Source: Hoyosella altamirensis
GTDB taxonomy: Bacteria > Actinomycetota > Actinomycetes > Mycobacteriales > Mycobacteriaceae
Direction: 5' to 3'
Assembly (NCBI RefSeq): GCF_014191505.1
Contig: NZ_JACHWS010000001.1
Coordinates: forward strand, 992,001-1,056,000
DNA: 64,000 nucleotides
Below the pieces are notes generated by a model. It was not told where the DNA came from. It ran no database searches and saw only the letters and a program-made list of their open reading frames with translations. A program made the translations under genes and the position numbers. Below, in pieces: positions 26,897 to 35,170 of the stretch (position 1 is its first letter; each line of letters opens with the position of its first letter).

Positions 26897-26945
26897 CCGC
26901 CACGAAGCGACCGAAGAACCCCGCCATTCAGCAGACGAAGTCACA
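26897..26945 (-). repeat. Right terminal inverted repeat of outer transposon
   Basis: Read inward from 26945 it starts TGTGACTTCGTCTGCTG, then ATGGCGGGGTTCTTC and CGTGGCGGGGTC, the same two-box layout as the left end. Confidence 0.85.
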
Positions 26946-26954
26946 CACCTCGCA
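26946..26954. repeat. Target-site duplication of outer transposon, right copy
   Basis: CACCTCGCA, identical to 7672-7680. The last six bases encode Leu-Ala in the frame of the interrupted dehydrogenase, preceded by the His codon CAC. Confidence 0.9.
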
Positions 26955-27074
26955 GGAGCCAGCAAACAGACCGCGCACAACGCGGCAAAGATAGTTGCTG
27001 CGGAAACCGGCCGGTTCCTGCGCGGTGAGGCGCTCGAGAACGCCGTCGCCCCGAACGTCACACGCGCCGGGTGA
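26955..27074 (+). pseudogene. 3' part of the disrupted 2-hydroxyacid dehydrogenase
   Basis: Starting in frame right after the target repeat, 39 codons and a TGA encode GASKQTAHNAAKIVAAETG followed by RFLRGEALENAV and a short tail. This is the conserved C-terminus of 2-hydroxyacid dehydrogenases that follows the PHLAG motif. Joined to residues 1-307 from 6760-7680 it restores a normal 346 aa enzyme. The fragment is separated from its start by 19,265 bp plus the repeat and cannot be expressed as part of the protein. Its end overlaps the convergent gene at 27058 by 17 bases. Confidence 0.93.
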
Positions 27075-27687
27075 GGTCGGGGAGCCCATCTCCGCTGAGG
27101 TGCGAAAGTGTGGCACGACGTCCGCCGAGCACCATCAACAATGCGCTGATCGGGCCATGCACGTCGGAGCCGCGTCCTGCAGTCCAGTCGGTGTCGGTCG
27201 CGGTGAAGCGGACTCCGCGGTAGCGCCGTTTCGCCCACATCGGCCAGATCATCTCCCAGAGCCGGTCGGCGCTGTCGCGCGCGAGTTCGACTGGCATGTG
27301 ATGATCGCGGCTGAGGGGGAGAGCGATGTCCTGGGCGTGGATGAGTGTGTCGGCGAGAATGTTTCGCTGATTGGTTAACGGCGGAAGTTTGCGTGACGCC
27401 GCATGCTTGCGCAGCGCCGCGACGATCTGGTCCTCGGGGTGACTGCCGTAGGCGATTCCGAGCGCCTGGTTCATTTTGTTGAAGCGGCCGTAGTTGCGGA
27501 TGGCTTCTCGTGCGGCGGCGCGGAGCGGCGGGTTAGCGCCCAGAGCGACATGTGCCGCGACGTCCCGTACGAGCCATCCCTCGCACAGTGAGGGAGCGTC
27601 CCATTCGTTGGGGGTAAGTGACTCGAGCATGTCAGCGAGATGTAGCCGTTCCTGCTCGATTGCGTACCACCTAGCTTCGTGATCCAT
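27058..27687 (-). CDS. Mycothiol-dependent maleylpyruvate-isomerase-like (DinB-fold) protein
   Basis: 209 aa protein of the TIGR03083-type maleylpyruvate isomerase family found in mycothiol-making actinobacteria. The N-terminal helical bundle has ERLHLADMLESLTPNEWDAPSLCEGWLVRDVAAHV, shown here in outline at residues ~10-45, with the metal-site histidines of the DinB fold (DVAAHV; LIHAQDIALPL). The substrate is unknown. ATG 27687 (MDHEARWY) is chosen over a longer open frame to 28131, which would run through the cupin gene. Confidence 0.75.
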   Translation of the reverse strand: MDHEARWYAIEQERLHLADMLESLTPNEWDAPSLCEGWLVRDVAAHVALGANPPLRAAAREAIRNYGRFNKMNQALGIAYGSHPEDQIVAALRKHAASRKLPPLTNQRNILADTLIHAQDIALPLSRDHHMPVELARDSADRLWEMIWPMWAKRRYRGVRFTATDTDWTAGRGSDVHGPISALLMVLGGRRATLSHLSGDGLPDLTRRV

Positions 27688-27700
27688 GAGGTTGCCGCTA

Positions 27701-28162
27701 TCACCCGATAGCTGACTTGGGGCTTGTCCCAACGGAAACACCATGTCGGTGTGCGATGTCAGCCATGGCTGACATCGTTTCATCCATTGTGCGATCCCGG
27801 GGCAGTCGTGCGATGTCGGCAAAGAATGATCCCGCGCCGTCCCCGGTTGTGAACGCCAGTATGCGGGCACCTGGCGCGGCAGCGTTCCACGTATATGGAG
27901 TGCCTGGCGTGATTGTGATGCTCGCGCCTGGCGTGAGCGTGTGCTGCTCGGTTGCCGAGACAAAGGTGATCGTGCCTTCGAGCACGTAGGCCGTCGTTCC
28001 CCAGGGCGAGGTGTGGAGAGGAACGAGCGGTCCGGGCCGCACGTCGACTTCGAATAGTTCGTATGCGCCGCCAGTCGTCGCGGCGCTCGCCTTGGCGACG
28101 TGAACGCCGTCGAATGTGTCGAGAGCGACACCGTCGCCGGGTGCGCTGTAGTGGCTGTTCAT
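27701..28162 (-). CDS. Cupin-domain protein
   Basis: 153 aa small beta-barrel protein with one cupin fold (residues ~30-115): PLVPLHTSPWGTTAYVLEGTI followed by LTPGASITITPGTPYTW. Only one of the usual metal histidines is plainly seen in motif 1 (LHTSPWG), so metal use is uncertain. The ATG at 28162 follows GGAGA. It lies 13 bases upstream of the DinB-like gene, probably in one operon, and diverges from a MarR gene across a palindrome, suggesting MarR control. Confidence 0.78.
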   Translation of the reverse strand: MNSHYSAPGDGVALDTFDGVHVAKASAATTGGAYELFEVDVRPGPLVPLHTSPWGTTAYVLEGTITFVSATEQHTLTPGASITITPGTPYTWNAAAPGARILAFTTGDGAGSFFADIARLPRDRTMDETMSAMADIAHRHGVSVGTSPKSAIG

Positions 28163-28206
28163 GGTTGTCTCCACGATTCCCAAAAAGTTCGATACACTTA
28201 CCAATG

Positions 28207-28225
28207 TAGTCAGACTAGCTGACTA
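28207..28225. promoter_or_regulatory. Palindromic operator between cupin and marR genes
   Basis: TAGTCAG, 5 bases, CTGACTA: a perfect inverted repeat centred between the two divergent genes, 23 bases before the marR start. This is a typical autoregulatory MarR site. Confidence 0.7.
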
Positions 28226-28247
28226 ATTCAAGGGGTGTGAAGGGGAA

Positions 28248-28685
28248 ATGGCGAACGACGAATTGCCCGTTGGGCTGCTGATGTTCATTTCGTTCCGGTA
28301 CCTCGAAGGCCGCGTGCATGAGGCACTTGAGGCCGCGGGGTACGGAGACGTGAGCATCGCGCAAGGCCGAGTCGCAGCCAGGATTGCGCCGGGGGGCAGC
28401 CGACTCACCGACATCGCCGAGCAGGCGCAAATCACCAAACAAACAGCAGGCTTCCTCGTCGACCAGCTGGAGAAATCGGGCATCGTGGAACGAGTGTCCG
28501 ACCCGATGGATAAGCGGGCACGGCTCGTCCGGTTTACCGAACGCGGGAAGAAGCTCTCGGCCACCGCCGATGCCGCCGTCGCGGAAGTCGAGGCCGAATG
28601 GGTAGCACATTTGGGCAAACGACATATGGATCAGTTGCGCCGCGCGCTGTCCGAACTGCGGGAAGTCACTGACCCGTACATGTGA
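28248..28685 (+). CDS. MarR-family transcriptional regulator
   Basis: 145 aa winged-helix regulator. The recognition helix lies in RLTDIAEQAQITKQTAGFLVDQLEKSGIVERV (around residues 50-80), followed by the wing DPMDKRARLVRFTERG. It probably binds the palindrome at 28207-28225 and controls itself and the divergent cupin/DinB-like genes. The ligand is unknown; MarR proteins often respond to phenolic or oxidising compounds. A perfect 14-bp hairpin follows at 28710. Confidence 0.88.
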   Translation: MANDELPVGLLMFISFRYLEGRVHEALEAAGYGDVSIAQGRVAARIAPGGSRLTDIAEQAQITKQTAGFLVDQLEKSGIVERVSDPMDKRARLVRFTERGKKLSATADAAVAEVEAEWVAHLGKRHMDQLRRALSELREVTDPYM

Positions 28686-29026
28686 CGATCGGTGCTGCCC
28701 CCAGACAGGACGTGAGCGCCCAAACGGGGAATTGGGCGCTCACGTTCAAGAGTCAGGCTGGGGCATTTCGTCCAACCACGCTGGCCAACGTGATCAACTC
28801 CGTGCCGAAGTCTTTAGCGGCTCTTCACTTTTGCGGGTGTCTTACGCATCCGTGTTTTCAACCGCGCCTTCCTGCGTATCCAGTCCCCCGGGGTCGCTGT
28901 TTTCCGGATCCAGCGGCCGGGCTGTATGGATATGTGAGTCTCTCTGCAGTAGAACTCACCGCATTCCAGTCGGTCTATTTATGCTACGCCTCGCACTGCA
29001 CGTCAGCAAGAAGCCAATTTGCCTTA
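28686..29026. terminator. Convergent gap with a perfect 14-bp terminator hairpin
   Basis: ACGTGAGCGCCCAA (28710-28723) pairs perfectly with TTGGGCGCTCACGT (28732-28745) around an 8-base loop, a likely bidirectional terminator for marR and the DUF3159 gene. The remaining ~280 bases are lower in GC; I see no convincing gene, although an open frame (28682-29098) crosses it. Confidence 0.75.
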
Positions 29027-29731
29027 TTAAAGGCCTGCGTCCTGGGAACGTGTGTCTGCGCTGACATGTTTGGGGGCGGTGAAGTTCGGGTCGTATAGCT
29101 CCCGCCGCTTGTCAACCCTTCGTACGGCCCAGATCGTGGGCAGGACTACGAGGAGGGTAAGTGGCCATCCCATCGCCACCCGTGCGATGCCCAGCCACGT
29201 CGTCTCGTCCAGGTTGTACAGCCACTGCTGCACGACGAACCTGGAGAACGCGGCTACGAACCACAGCGCGGTCGCGAAATCGTAGTAACGCAGCGACGTC
29301 CTGTCCTCGCGCCAGAATGAACCCTGGAAGTTCGCTGAGGCCCAAATCTGCCCGATCAGCGGTCGCCGCACCAGAATTGAGATCAGGAGTATCGCGCTGA
29401 TAGCAGCGGTGACGATGTTGCCGATCAGGTAATAGCCCCGCGCTTCTCCGAGGACCGCGGCTACAAATGAGCTGAGGACGACACCGCCCAGCCCGACAAA
29501 GGCCGCTCCAAGCGTTTCCCTCCTCAGTAACTGGACGATCCCGACTATCGCAGCAACACCGATCGATGCCCCGATCGCAGCCCATAACCCCTCAAAGTCA
29601 TTGACGACGATGAAGGCGAAAACCGGCAAGAGGGTCAGGAACGCACCGGAGAATCCGCCGATATACGTCCACGCAAAGACCAGTTGGTCGTGCAGCGTCT
29701 CGGGAACCTTCTTGGCCGCCTGTTGCCTCAT
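29027..29731 (-). CDS. DUF3159 membrane protein
   Basis: 234 aa integral membrane protein with about six hydrophobic helices (for example LTLLPVFAFIVV, IGVAAIVGIVQLL, AAISAILLISILV) and the family stretch PLIGQIWASANFQGSFWRED. DUF3159 proteins are widespread in actinobacteria with no established function. The start overlaps the stop of the upstream TetR gene (ATGA), so the two are co-expressed; the TetR protein may regulate it. Confidence 0.8.
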   Translation of the reverse strand: MRQQAAKKVPETLHDQLVFAWTYIGGFSGAFLTLLPVFAFIVVNDFEGLWAAIGASIGVAAIVGIVQLLRRETLGAAFVGLGGVVLSSFVAAVLGEARGYYLIGNIVTAAISAILLISILVRRPLIGQIWASANFQGSFWREDRTSLRYYDFATALWFVAAFSRFVVQQWLYNLDETTWLGIARVAMGWPLTLLVVLPTIWAVRRVDKRRELYDPNFTAPKHVSADTRSQDAGL

Positions 29732-30390
29732 ATCTCCTCCTGGTGCGCTAGCTCTCCCGTGTCACAGTCGTGGTTCTCGTGTTCTGGTGACTGATCCGCG
29801 CGATTGAACAGTCTGCTGAGGTAGCTATCCAGCGCCCGCACAAGCGCATGGGCCGGAAAAGCGTCCGGATTGGTCGCGTGGTGAAGGCATAGCCCATCGA
29901 CGAAGGCCACGAGTGCCGCAGCCTCCACGTCCGTGCTAACGTCCGCGGACAACTCGCCTCGTCGCTGCGCACCCGCGAGAGCGCGCGCGAGGCCATCGAT
30001 CAGGTTGTGTGTTGCATCGTGGTGCAGAGCGGCCATCGCCGGATCGGTGAGCCCAACGTGCAGGAAGTTGAGCCAGAATCGAAGTTCCTTCTGCCGCTCG
30101 GCGTCGAGCGGCAGTACACACCGTAGTAACCGTTCGAGATACGTCCTGATAGGCAGCACTAGTTCGGTCTGGTGGACGCGCTGTTCGGTGCGTTCGAAGA
30201 CGTGAGCTACGCCGAATCGGAGCAATTCGTCCTTTGTGCGGAAGTACCGTTGAACCAGCCCCACCGATACTCCCGCGAACTCGGCAACGTCGGCCAGGCT
30301 TGTCTTCTGAATCCCGCGAGTGGCCACGGCGTCCAGAAGGGCCTCGGTGATCTGCTGACGACGCGTCGATGCTTCCTCGTGGCGGGGCAT
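29728..30390 (-). CDS. TetR-family regulator
   Basis: 220 aa regulator with an N-terminal HTH (residues ~12-55: ALLDAVATRGIQKTSLADVAEFAGVSVGLVQRYF as family pattern) and a helical C-terminal ligand domain ending SYLSRLF. It is first gene of a pair with the DUF3159 gene. It diverges from the DUF2252 gene across a very AT-rich stretch just before its start. Confidence 0.87.
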   Translation of the reverse strand: MPRHEEASTRRQQITEALLDAVATRGIQKTSLADVAEFAGVSVGLVQRYFRTKDELLRFGVAHVFERTEQRVHQTELVLPIRTYLERLLRCVLPLDAERQKELRFWLNFLHVGLTDPAMAALHHDATHNLIDGLARALAGAQRRGELSADVSTDVEAAALVAFVDGLCLHHATNPDAFPAHALVRALDSYLSRLFNRADQSPEHENHDCDTGELAHQEEI

Positions 30391-30415
30391 AAAAAAATAT
30401 TATCATATTATTTAC
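30391..30415. promoter_or_regulatory. AT-rich promoter patch with tandem ATATTAT repeat
   Basis: Immediately upstream of the TetR start, ATATTAT occurs twice (30397-30403 and 30405-30411) after a run of A. This stands out in a GC-rich genome and probably holds -10 sequences and an autoregulatory site. Confidence 0.4.
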
Positions 30416-30463
30416 TTGAGAGGTTCCTGAAGTCGTGCAAGGGCGTGGGACCATGACGGCAAT

Positions 30464-31903
30464 GTGCTCACACCGGCTTCGTCGAGGAAGATACTGAAAC
30501 GCATGATGAACCACCGCGTCCTGGCCGATGCAGATAGCCGCGCCTACGGCTCGATGCGGGATCAGCCGGTATCGCGCGGCGAACGGTACAAGGTGGGTCA
30601 GGAGTTGCGGCACAGTGTGCCCCGGTCGTCCCTGGCTGAGTGGAAAAAGCCTGATGACCGTGCCGATCCCGTCGAGCAAGTCAACGCATCGCATGAAGGA
30701 CGGCTGGACTGGCTGATCCCGGTGCGGGTCGGACGGATGATCGCGTCACCGTACGGCTTTCTGCGCGGCACCGCGGGACTGATGGCAACTGACGTTGCGG
30801 CGCTCCCCGCGACCGGCATCATGCCCGTGATCTGCGGAGACTCTCATATGGGTAACTTCGGTTTCTACGCGTCCCCGGAACGTGAACTGGTTTTCGATCT
30901 TAACGACTTCGATGAAGCACACCCAGGGAGCTGGGAATGGGACCTGCGGCGGCTCGTGGCAAGCATCTGGGTAGCAGGACGGCAAAACGGCGCCTCCGAA
31001 GATCAGTGCGGGGAAGCCACACATTCGTGCGTGGAGGCGTACCGAGGCCAGTTGCGCCGCCTCGCCGAGATGCCTCTGCTGCAACGCCATTTCGAGCGCC
31101 TCGACGTCGATCGGCTGCGCGCCACCGCCAACGACAGCAGCTTGCGTCACCAGATCGAGCGGTCCGCCAAGCGAGCCCGCAAACGCACCAGTGACCGTGC
31201 ACTGCCACGGTTCACCGAAGAGCGCGACGGGCAGCGCCGCATCGTTGAAGAACCACCACTGATCACCAGCCTCGGCGAGAAGGAAGCCACCCGGCTAGCT
31301 GAGGCGCTTGATCAGTACCTCGAATCCGTGCCGTCGCAGTGGCGGCGCGTACTCGCCGGCTACACGGTGCGCGACGTCGCCCACAAAGTGGTTGGTGTGG
31401 GGAGCGTCGGTCTGCGCGCATACGTGGTGCTGTGTGAAGGCAGCAGCTCCGACGACGTCCTCTTCTTGCAGTTGAAGCAGGCCCGTCGATCCGTCATTGC
31501 GCGGTTCGTGCACGGTGATGACGCGTGGCACGCGCACCAGGGTCAGCGTGTCGTCGAATATCAGCACGCGCTGCAAACGGCGAGCGACCCACTGCTCGGC
31601 TGGACGTCCTTCGACGGCCGACAGTTCTATGTCCGCCAGTTCCGGAATATGAAGGGTGCAATCGACATCGATGACATCGACGCCGAGGCGCTCGCGGACT
31701 ATGCGCGCATTTGCGGCCACCTCCTCGCGAAAGGGCACGCACGTACCAGTGGCGCATCAATGATCGCCGGGTACTTGGGGAAAAGCGACAAGGTCGCGGA
31801 ATCGCTCAGCAAATTCGCCAAGGCATACGCAAACCAAACAGAAGAAGACCATCAGGCCCTCGTCGATGCGGTGAAAAAGGGGAAGATTCCAGCAGAAGCC
31901 TGA
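30464..31903 (+). CDS. DUF2252 domain protein
   Basis: 479 aa soluble protein of the DUF2252 family, which has kinase-like motifs but no assigned activity. Typical segments are GQELRHSVPRSSLAEW near residue 55, VICGDSHMGNFGFYASPE (~125-140), VFDLNDFDEAHPGSWEWDLRR and, late, LGWTSFDGRQFYVRQFRNMKG. The GDxHxxNFG and DLNDFDE motifs echo the catalytic and metal loops of aminoglycoside-phosphotransferase-like enzymes. The start may be GTG 30464 or ATG 30503/30506; no clear ribosome site decides. It appears monocistronic. Confidence 0.82.
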   Translation: MLTPASSRKILKRMMNHRVLADADSRAYGSMRDQPVSRGERYKVGQELRHSVPRSSLAEWKKPDDRADPVEQVNASHEGRLDWLIPVRVGRMIASPYGFLRGTAGLMATDVAALPATGIMPVICGDSHMGNFGFYASPERELVFDLNDFDEAHPGSWEWDLRRLVASIWVAGRQNGASEDQCGEATHSCVEAYRGQLRRLAEMPLLQRHFERLDVDRLRATANDSSLRHQIERSAKRARKRTSDRALPRFTEERDGQRRIVEEPPLITSLGEKEATRLAEALDQYLESVPSQWRRVLAGYTVRDVAHKVVGVGSVGLRAYVVLCEGSSSDDVLFLQLKQARRSVIARFVHGDDAWHAHQGQRVVEYQHALQTASDPLLGWTSFDGRQFYVRQFRNMKGAIDIDDIDAEALADYARICGHLLAKGHARTSGASMIAGYLGKSDKVAESLSKFAKAYANQTEEDHQALVDAVKKGKIPAEA

Positions 31904-32011
31904 ACGGGCAGCCGTCCCAGTCGATTTAGCGTTGTGCTAAACACGGATGGCGGTTTCCGGTGGCGGGTTGCTGACGATTGACGGGGGCCATTACGAATTG
32001 GGGGATGATTG

Positions 32012-33130
32012 ATGCTGGGGCAGCGTTGCGTGATCATTGCTGCGACATGCGTTGTGCTGGCTGGATGTTCAGCACCAGATGCAAACGATCCGAGCTTGTT
32101 CGAGCACACCGCAACCGTGCAAGAACCGGGGTTCTCGTCGAAACCCACTGACCAGGCAGCAGTCGTTGGCAACACAGTTGTGGTGCCATCGGGGCGGGAT
32201 CTGGTCGCGTTCGAGATACCGTCCGGGGAAGAGGTGTGGCGCAATACCGTGTTCCCCGAGCCTCAGACCCGTGACTTACCTGGCGTCTTCGGGATCAGCG
32301 CGCCCGCTGTCCATGCCGACGGGCTGCACGCCACGTACATTGTCGACGTCGAAACTCACCCTTCCAGCTACGAGCATGACCTGGAACTCGTGGTAGTCAG
32401 CCTGACCGACGGTGCGGTGCTGAGTCGCAGCAAAGCAAGCACCCGATTCACGCCCACATTCGAGCGCCTGGACATGGTGTACGCGGATGAAACACTGCTC
32501 GTTGTCGCGAACGATTCAGTAGTGGTGGGCTTCGACGCCCGGAGCGGCGATTCTCTCTGGACTGCAGGGAATTACGCTGGCGCCAGCGCAGATATTGTTC
32601 TCACGGTGAGTGGGCGAGACGCTCTCAGGGCTCTCGATCCCCGCACCGGCAGTGAGCAGTGGACCGCACTCGAAGGCACCGCCGACATCAGCGTTCACTA
32701 CGTCGGCGACGAACAGATCCTTGTCTCCGCGAACGGCGAGCAAATAGTCCTCGACCCTAGGAGTGGCGCAGCGATGGATCAGGGCAGCCTCACGGGCGTG
32801 GCTGAGCATCAGAAGTGCGACCGCGTCACCAGCGACGTAATCCTTTGCGGGCGCAGGCAGCCTGGAGTGCCGGCCGCCTATGACTACGCAACAGGTGAAC
32901 AGTTATGGGTTTCGCCCGGGGAAGGCGAAGTGATCACAGGCCAGTTCGGCGACGAACTGTATGTCATTCAGGACTACCAGCCGACGGTGAAGGATCTGCG
33001 AACGGGTGAGATCCTGTCGACCTGGCAGGGCGTACCGCTCGAACTAGTCGTGGCCGACGGCGCAGTCACCGGACTGAGCCCAGAAGACGGCGGCGCCCTG
33101 TACTTTCAGCAGGCTCCCGACCGGGGCTAA
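32012..33130 (+). CDS. Lipoprotein with PQQ-like beta-propeller
   Basis: 372 aa exported lipoprotein: signal peptide with lipobox VVLAGCSAP (Cys ~18), then repeating beta-propeller strands (FDARSGDSLWT, LDPRTGSEQWT, YDYATGEQLWV) of the PQQ_2/quinoprotein-like type. Such proteins act as surface scaffolds or sensors; no PQQ enzyme residues can be assigned. ATG 32012 is preferred to an in-frame TTG three bases earlier. It is followed after 54 bases by the DUF2993 gene. Confidence 0.78.
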   Translation: MLGQRCVIIAATCVVLAGCSAPDANDPSLFEHTATVQEPGFSSKPTDQAAVVGNTVVVPSGRDLVAFEIPSGEEVWRNTVFPEPQTRDLPGVFGISAPAVHADGLHATYIVDVETHPSSYEHDLELVVVSLTDGAVLSRSKASTRFTPTFERLDMVYADETLLVVANDSVVVGFDARSGDSLWTAGNYAGASADIVLTVSGRDALRALDPRTGSEQWTALEGTADISVHYVGDEQILVSANGEQIVLDPRSGAAMDQGSLTGVAEHQKCDRVTSDVILCGRRQPGVPAAYDYATGEQLWVSPGEGEVITGQFGDELYVIQDYQPTVKDLRTGEILSTWQGVPLELVVADGAVTGLSPEDGGALYFQQAPDRG

Positions 33131-33184
33131 TTGAAGGGCTGGGAATTGCCGCATAGTGTCGTGGGACTACAGGAGAGGACTGGG

Positions 33185-33904
33185 ATGCGGACACTGATCA
33201 AACTTCTCATCGGTCTCGTGGTGGTCGTTGTGGCTGCCGCAGCAGTGGGAGAGGCGCTCGCGCGCTACTTTGTCGGCCGGGAAGTCAGCGAGCCGCTGAG
33301 TGACACGTGGCAGACCAGCGTTTCCACCTCGTTCGGGACTCAACCGCTGATACCGGGCCTCCTCAATGACCGGGTCGGTGAAATGACCATCGAATCTGAC
33401 ACCATCACCAGGGGCAGCCTGAGCGGTTCGTCGGTGCTCATCAAACTGGACGGCACCGATATCAGTGACCGCGCCAACCCTGTCTCCGAGCAGGTCAACA
33501 TCACGGCGCGGGTCACCACTCAGACGATCCTCGAGTCAATCGAAGCCCAAGGTGGTGGCGGCGTCCAGCTCCCACTAGGAGTTGTAGTGACAATCGATGA
33601 CGTCGTCGCCCGACCGGACCGCAACGCCATCGAAGTGGTTCTCGGTGAAGGTGCCGCGTCGGTGTTCGTCACACCGCTCGTCCAGAATGGGGAGATCGTC
33701 ACCGAGACTGACGGCGGCACGATTTTCGGCTTCCCCATCCCGGACGAAATCTTCTCCGCCATCCGGAGCGGCACACAGGAATCAGTCGCGGTGCTGCCCG
33801 ACGGATTGGTGGCGGAACGCGTCGAGGTGACCGACGGCGGCGTCGACGTTTATCTCGCCGGGCAATCATTGGCACTTAGCGAGCTGAACAACGCGCAACC
33901 TTGA
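33185..33904 (+). CDS. DUF2993 (LmeA-like) membrane-anchored lipid-binding protein
   Basis: 239 aa protein with an N-terminal signal anchor (LIKLLIGLVVVVVAAAAVG) and a DUF2993 domain (residues ~35-235: LLNDRVGEMTIESDTITRG, then LSGSSVLIKLDGTDIS). In mycobacteria LmeA belongs to this family and helps lipomannan elongation in the periplasm. ATG 33185 follows GGAGAGG; a longer TTG-started frame begins at 33131 but lacks conservation. It ends 7 bases before the convergent P450 gene. Confidence 0.75.
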   Translation: MRTLIKLLIGLVVVVVAAAAVGEALARYFVGREVSEPLSDTWQTSVSTSFGTQPLIPGLLNDRVGEMTIESDTITRGSLSGSSVLIKLDGTDISDRANPVSEQVNITARVTTQTILESIEAQGGGGVQLPLGVVVTIDDVVARPDRNAIEVVLGEGAASVFVTPLVQNGEIVTETDGGTIFGFPIPDEIFSAIRSGTQESVAVLPDGLVAERVEVTDGGVDVYLAGQSLALSELNNAQP

Positions 33905-33911
33905 TGAGGAG

Positions 33912-35090
33912 CTACCAGCGGACTGGCAAAGTTTCGAGTCCTCCGGTGAGAGTGTGGGTCTTGCGCCGAAGCTCATGCGGCTGAACGGCGAGCTCGAGTG
34001 CAGGAAAGCGCTGAAGCAGCATGCGGAGCGTCGTTTGCAGTTCGAGGCGCGCAAGAGCAGCACCAATGCAATAGCGGGGGCCGTGCCCGAACGTGACATG
34101 CCTATTTGGTGTGCGCGTGATGTCGAAGTCGTTCGGCTTGCTGAATGTGCGCTCGTCGTGGTTTGCGGATGACAAGTCGAGCAGGACGAGGTCGCCTGGC
34201 GTTATGGTGACGTCGTCCAGCTGGATTGCCGAACGCGCGTACCGGGGGAGTATCGCGCCCGAGGGCAAGTATCGGAGTACCTCCTCAACCGCAGAGGGGA
34301 TGAGCTGCGGGCTGCTGAGCAGACGTTCCCGCGCGCTGGGGTGCGTTATGAGGAGTAGTGCGCCGATGTCGAGACGGACAACTGTCGTCTCATGTCCCGC
34401 GAACAGCATCCCCGCCGACAGCATCGCCACAGCGTCGACGTCAGTTGTGCCGCTGGATGTGGCGATGAGGTCGGAAATGAGATCAGCGCCGGGGCGCTGG
34501 CGTTTCACCGTGACGAGTTCGCGCATGTAACTGACGAGGGCGGTGAGTCCACGCTGTGAACGGTCGCCATCGAGCGTGTCGGCGATTTCTTCCGACCATC
34601 TCCGGAAGGTATCCCGGTCGTCGGCGGGCACGCCAAGTAGTTCGCAGATCACCAGCACCGGCAGCGGAAAGGACACCATCTCATGCAGGTCGACCGGCGG
34701 ACCGGATTCTTCCATGTGGTCTAAGAGGTTGTTTGCGAGTTCCTGCACGGGTTGCTGCAGGGCGCGGAGGCGAGCAGGGGAGAACGCGGGCAGTAGCTGT
34801 GCCCGCATGTGCGCGTGGTCGCCATCTTCGGTGTCGTAGTTCCCGAGCGGACCTCCGAAGAGGGCTGAATTGGTCATCCGTGCCGCAGCTTCTGGCTGGG
34901 GGTGTGTCCGGCCCAGCCGTGGATCTGTGAGCAGTGCGTGCACATCGGAGTACCGGCTGACGAGCCATGCTTGATCGCCGACCTCGGTTATGACGCGACT
35001 GATTGGCGATTGTGCGCGCAGGTCGCTCAGTACCTGAGGGACGCCGAAAACTTCAATGGGCTCGCAACTCAGAGAGGGAGGTGCATCCAT
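33912..35090 (-). CDS. Cytochrome P450
   Basis: 392 aa soluble bacterial P450. The I-helix oxygen-binding motif is LFAGHETTV, the ExxR motif is EEVLRYLPSG, and the heme loop is FGHGPRYCIGAALARLEL with the thiolate cysteine. The length and motifs match the CYP107/CYP105-like group of actinobacteria; the substrate is unknown. No ferredoxin gene is adjacent. ATG 35090 follows GGAG. It diverges from a TetR gene across palindromic sites and is probably induced through it. Confidence 0.93.
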   Translation of the reverse strand: MDAPPSLSCEPIEVFGVPQVLSDLRAQSPISRVITEVGDQAWLVSRYSDVHALLTDPRLGRTHPQPEAAARMTNSALFGGPLGNYDTEDGDHAHMRAQLLPAFSPARLRALQQPVQELANNLLDHMEESGPPVDLHEMVSFPLPVLVICELLGVPADDRDTFRRWSEEIADTLDGDRSQRGLTALVSYMRELVTVKRQRPGADLISDLIATSSGTTDVDAVAMLSAGMLFAGHETTVVRLDIGALLLITHPSARERLLSSPQLIPSAVEEVLRYLPSGAILPRYARSAIQLDDVTITPGDLVLLDLSSANHDERTFSKPNDFDITRTPNRHVTFGHGPRYCIGAALARLELQTTLRMLLQRFPALELAVQPHELRRKTHTLTGGLETLPVRW

Positions 35091-35108
35091 GACGACTCCA
35101 AGATGGAT

Positions 35109-35142
35109 GTATACGACTCAGTGTATATTTGAAAGTATACTT
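35109..35142. promoter_or_regulatory. Operator cluster between P450 and TetR genes
   Basis: TATAC (35110-35114) and GTATA (35123-35127) form an 8-base-spaced inverted repeat, followed by the perfect palindrome AAGTATACTT (35133-35142). All share GTATAC-type half-sites. They likely bind the TetR protein starting at 35171. Confidence 0.55.
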
Positions 35143-35170
35143 AGCGTTCCCCGAATCCGAAAGTGCAGTG

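Larger units (their letters stand above)
7681..26945. mobile_element. Outer Tn552-like transposon carrying cadD-cmtR and a nested transposon
   Basis: A 19,265-bp element bounded by imperfect inverted ends beginning TGTGGCTTCG (left) and TGTGACTTCG (right, read inward), flanked by the 9-bp repeat CACCTCGCA, and inserted in the dehydrogenase gene. Its own genes are cadD, cmtR, a serine resolvase, a DDE transposase and an ATPase. The transposase and ATPase sizes (465 and 272 aa) match the Tn552 pair as I recall it (480 and 271 aa). Removing the inner transposon and its 5-bp duplication leaves an ancestral element of 4,170 bp. Confidence 0.88.

Noticed and set aside
27688..28131. N-terminal extension of the DinB-like gene
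   Set aside because: The extension lies inside the cupin gene on the same strand in another frame and lacks any domain.
28682..29098. Open frame of 138 codons between marR and the DUF3159 gene
   Set aside because: It starts at the marR stop and runs through a terminator hairpin; Cys-rich, with no conserved features.
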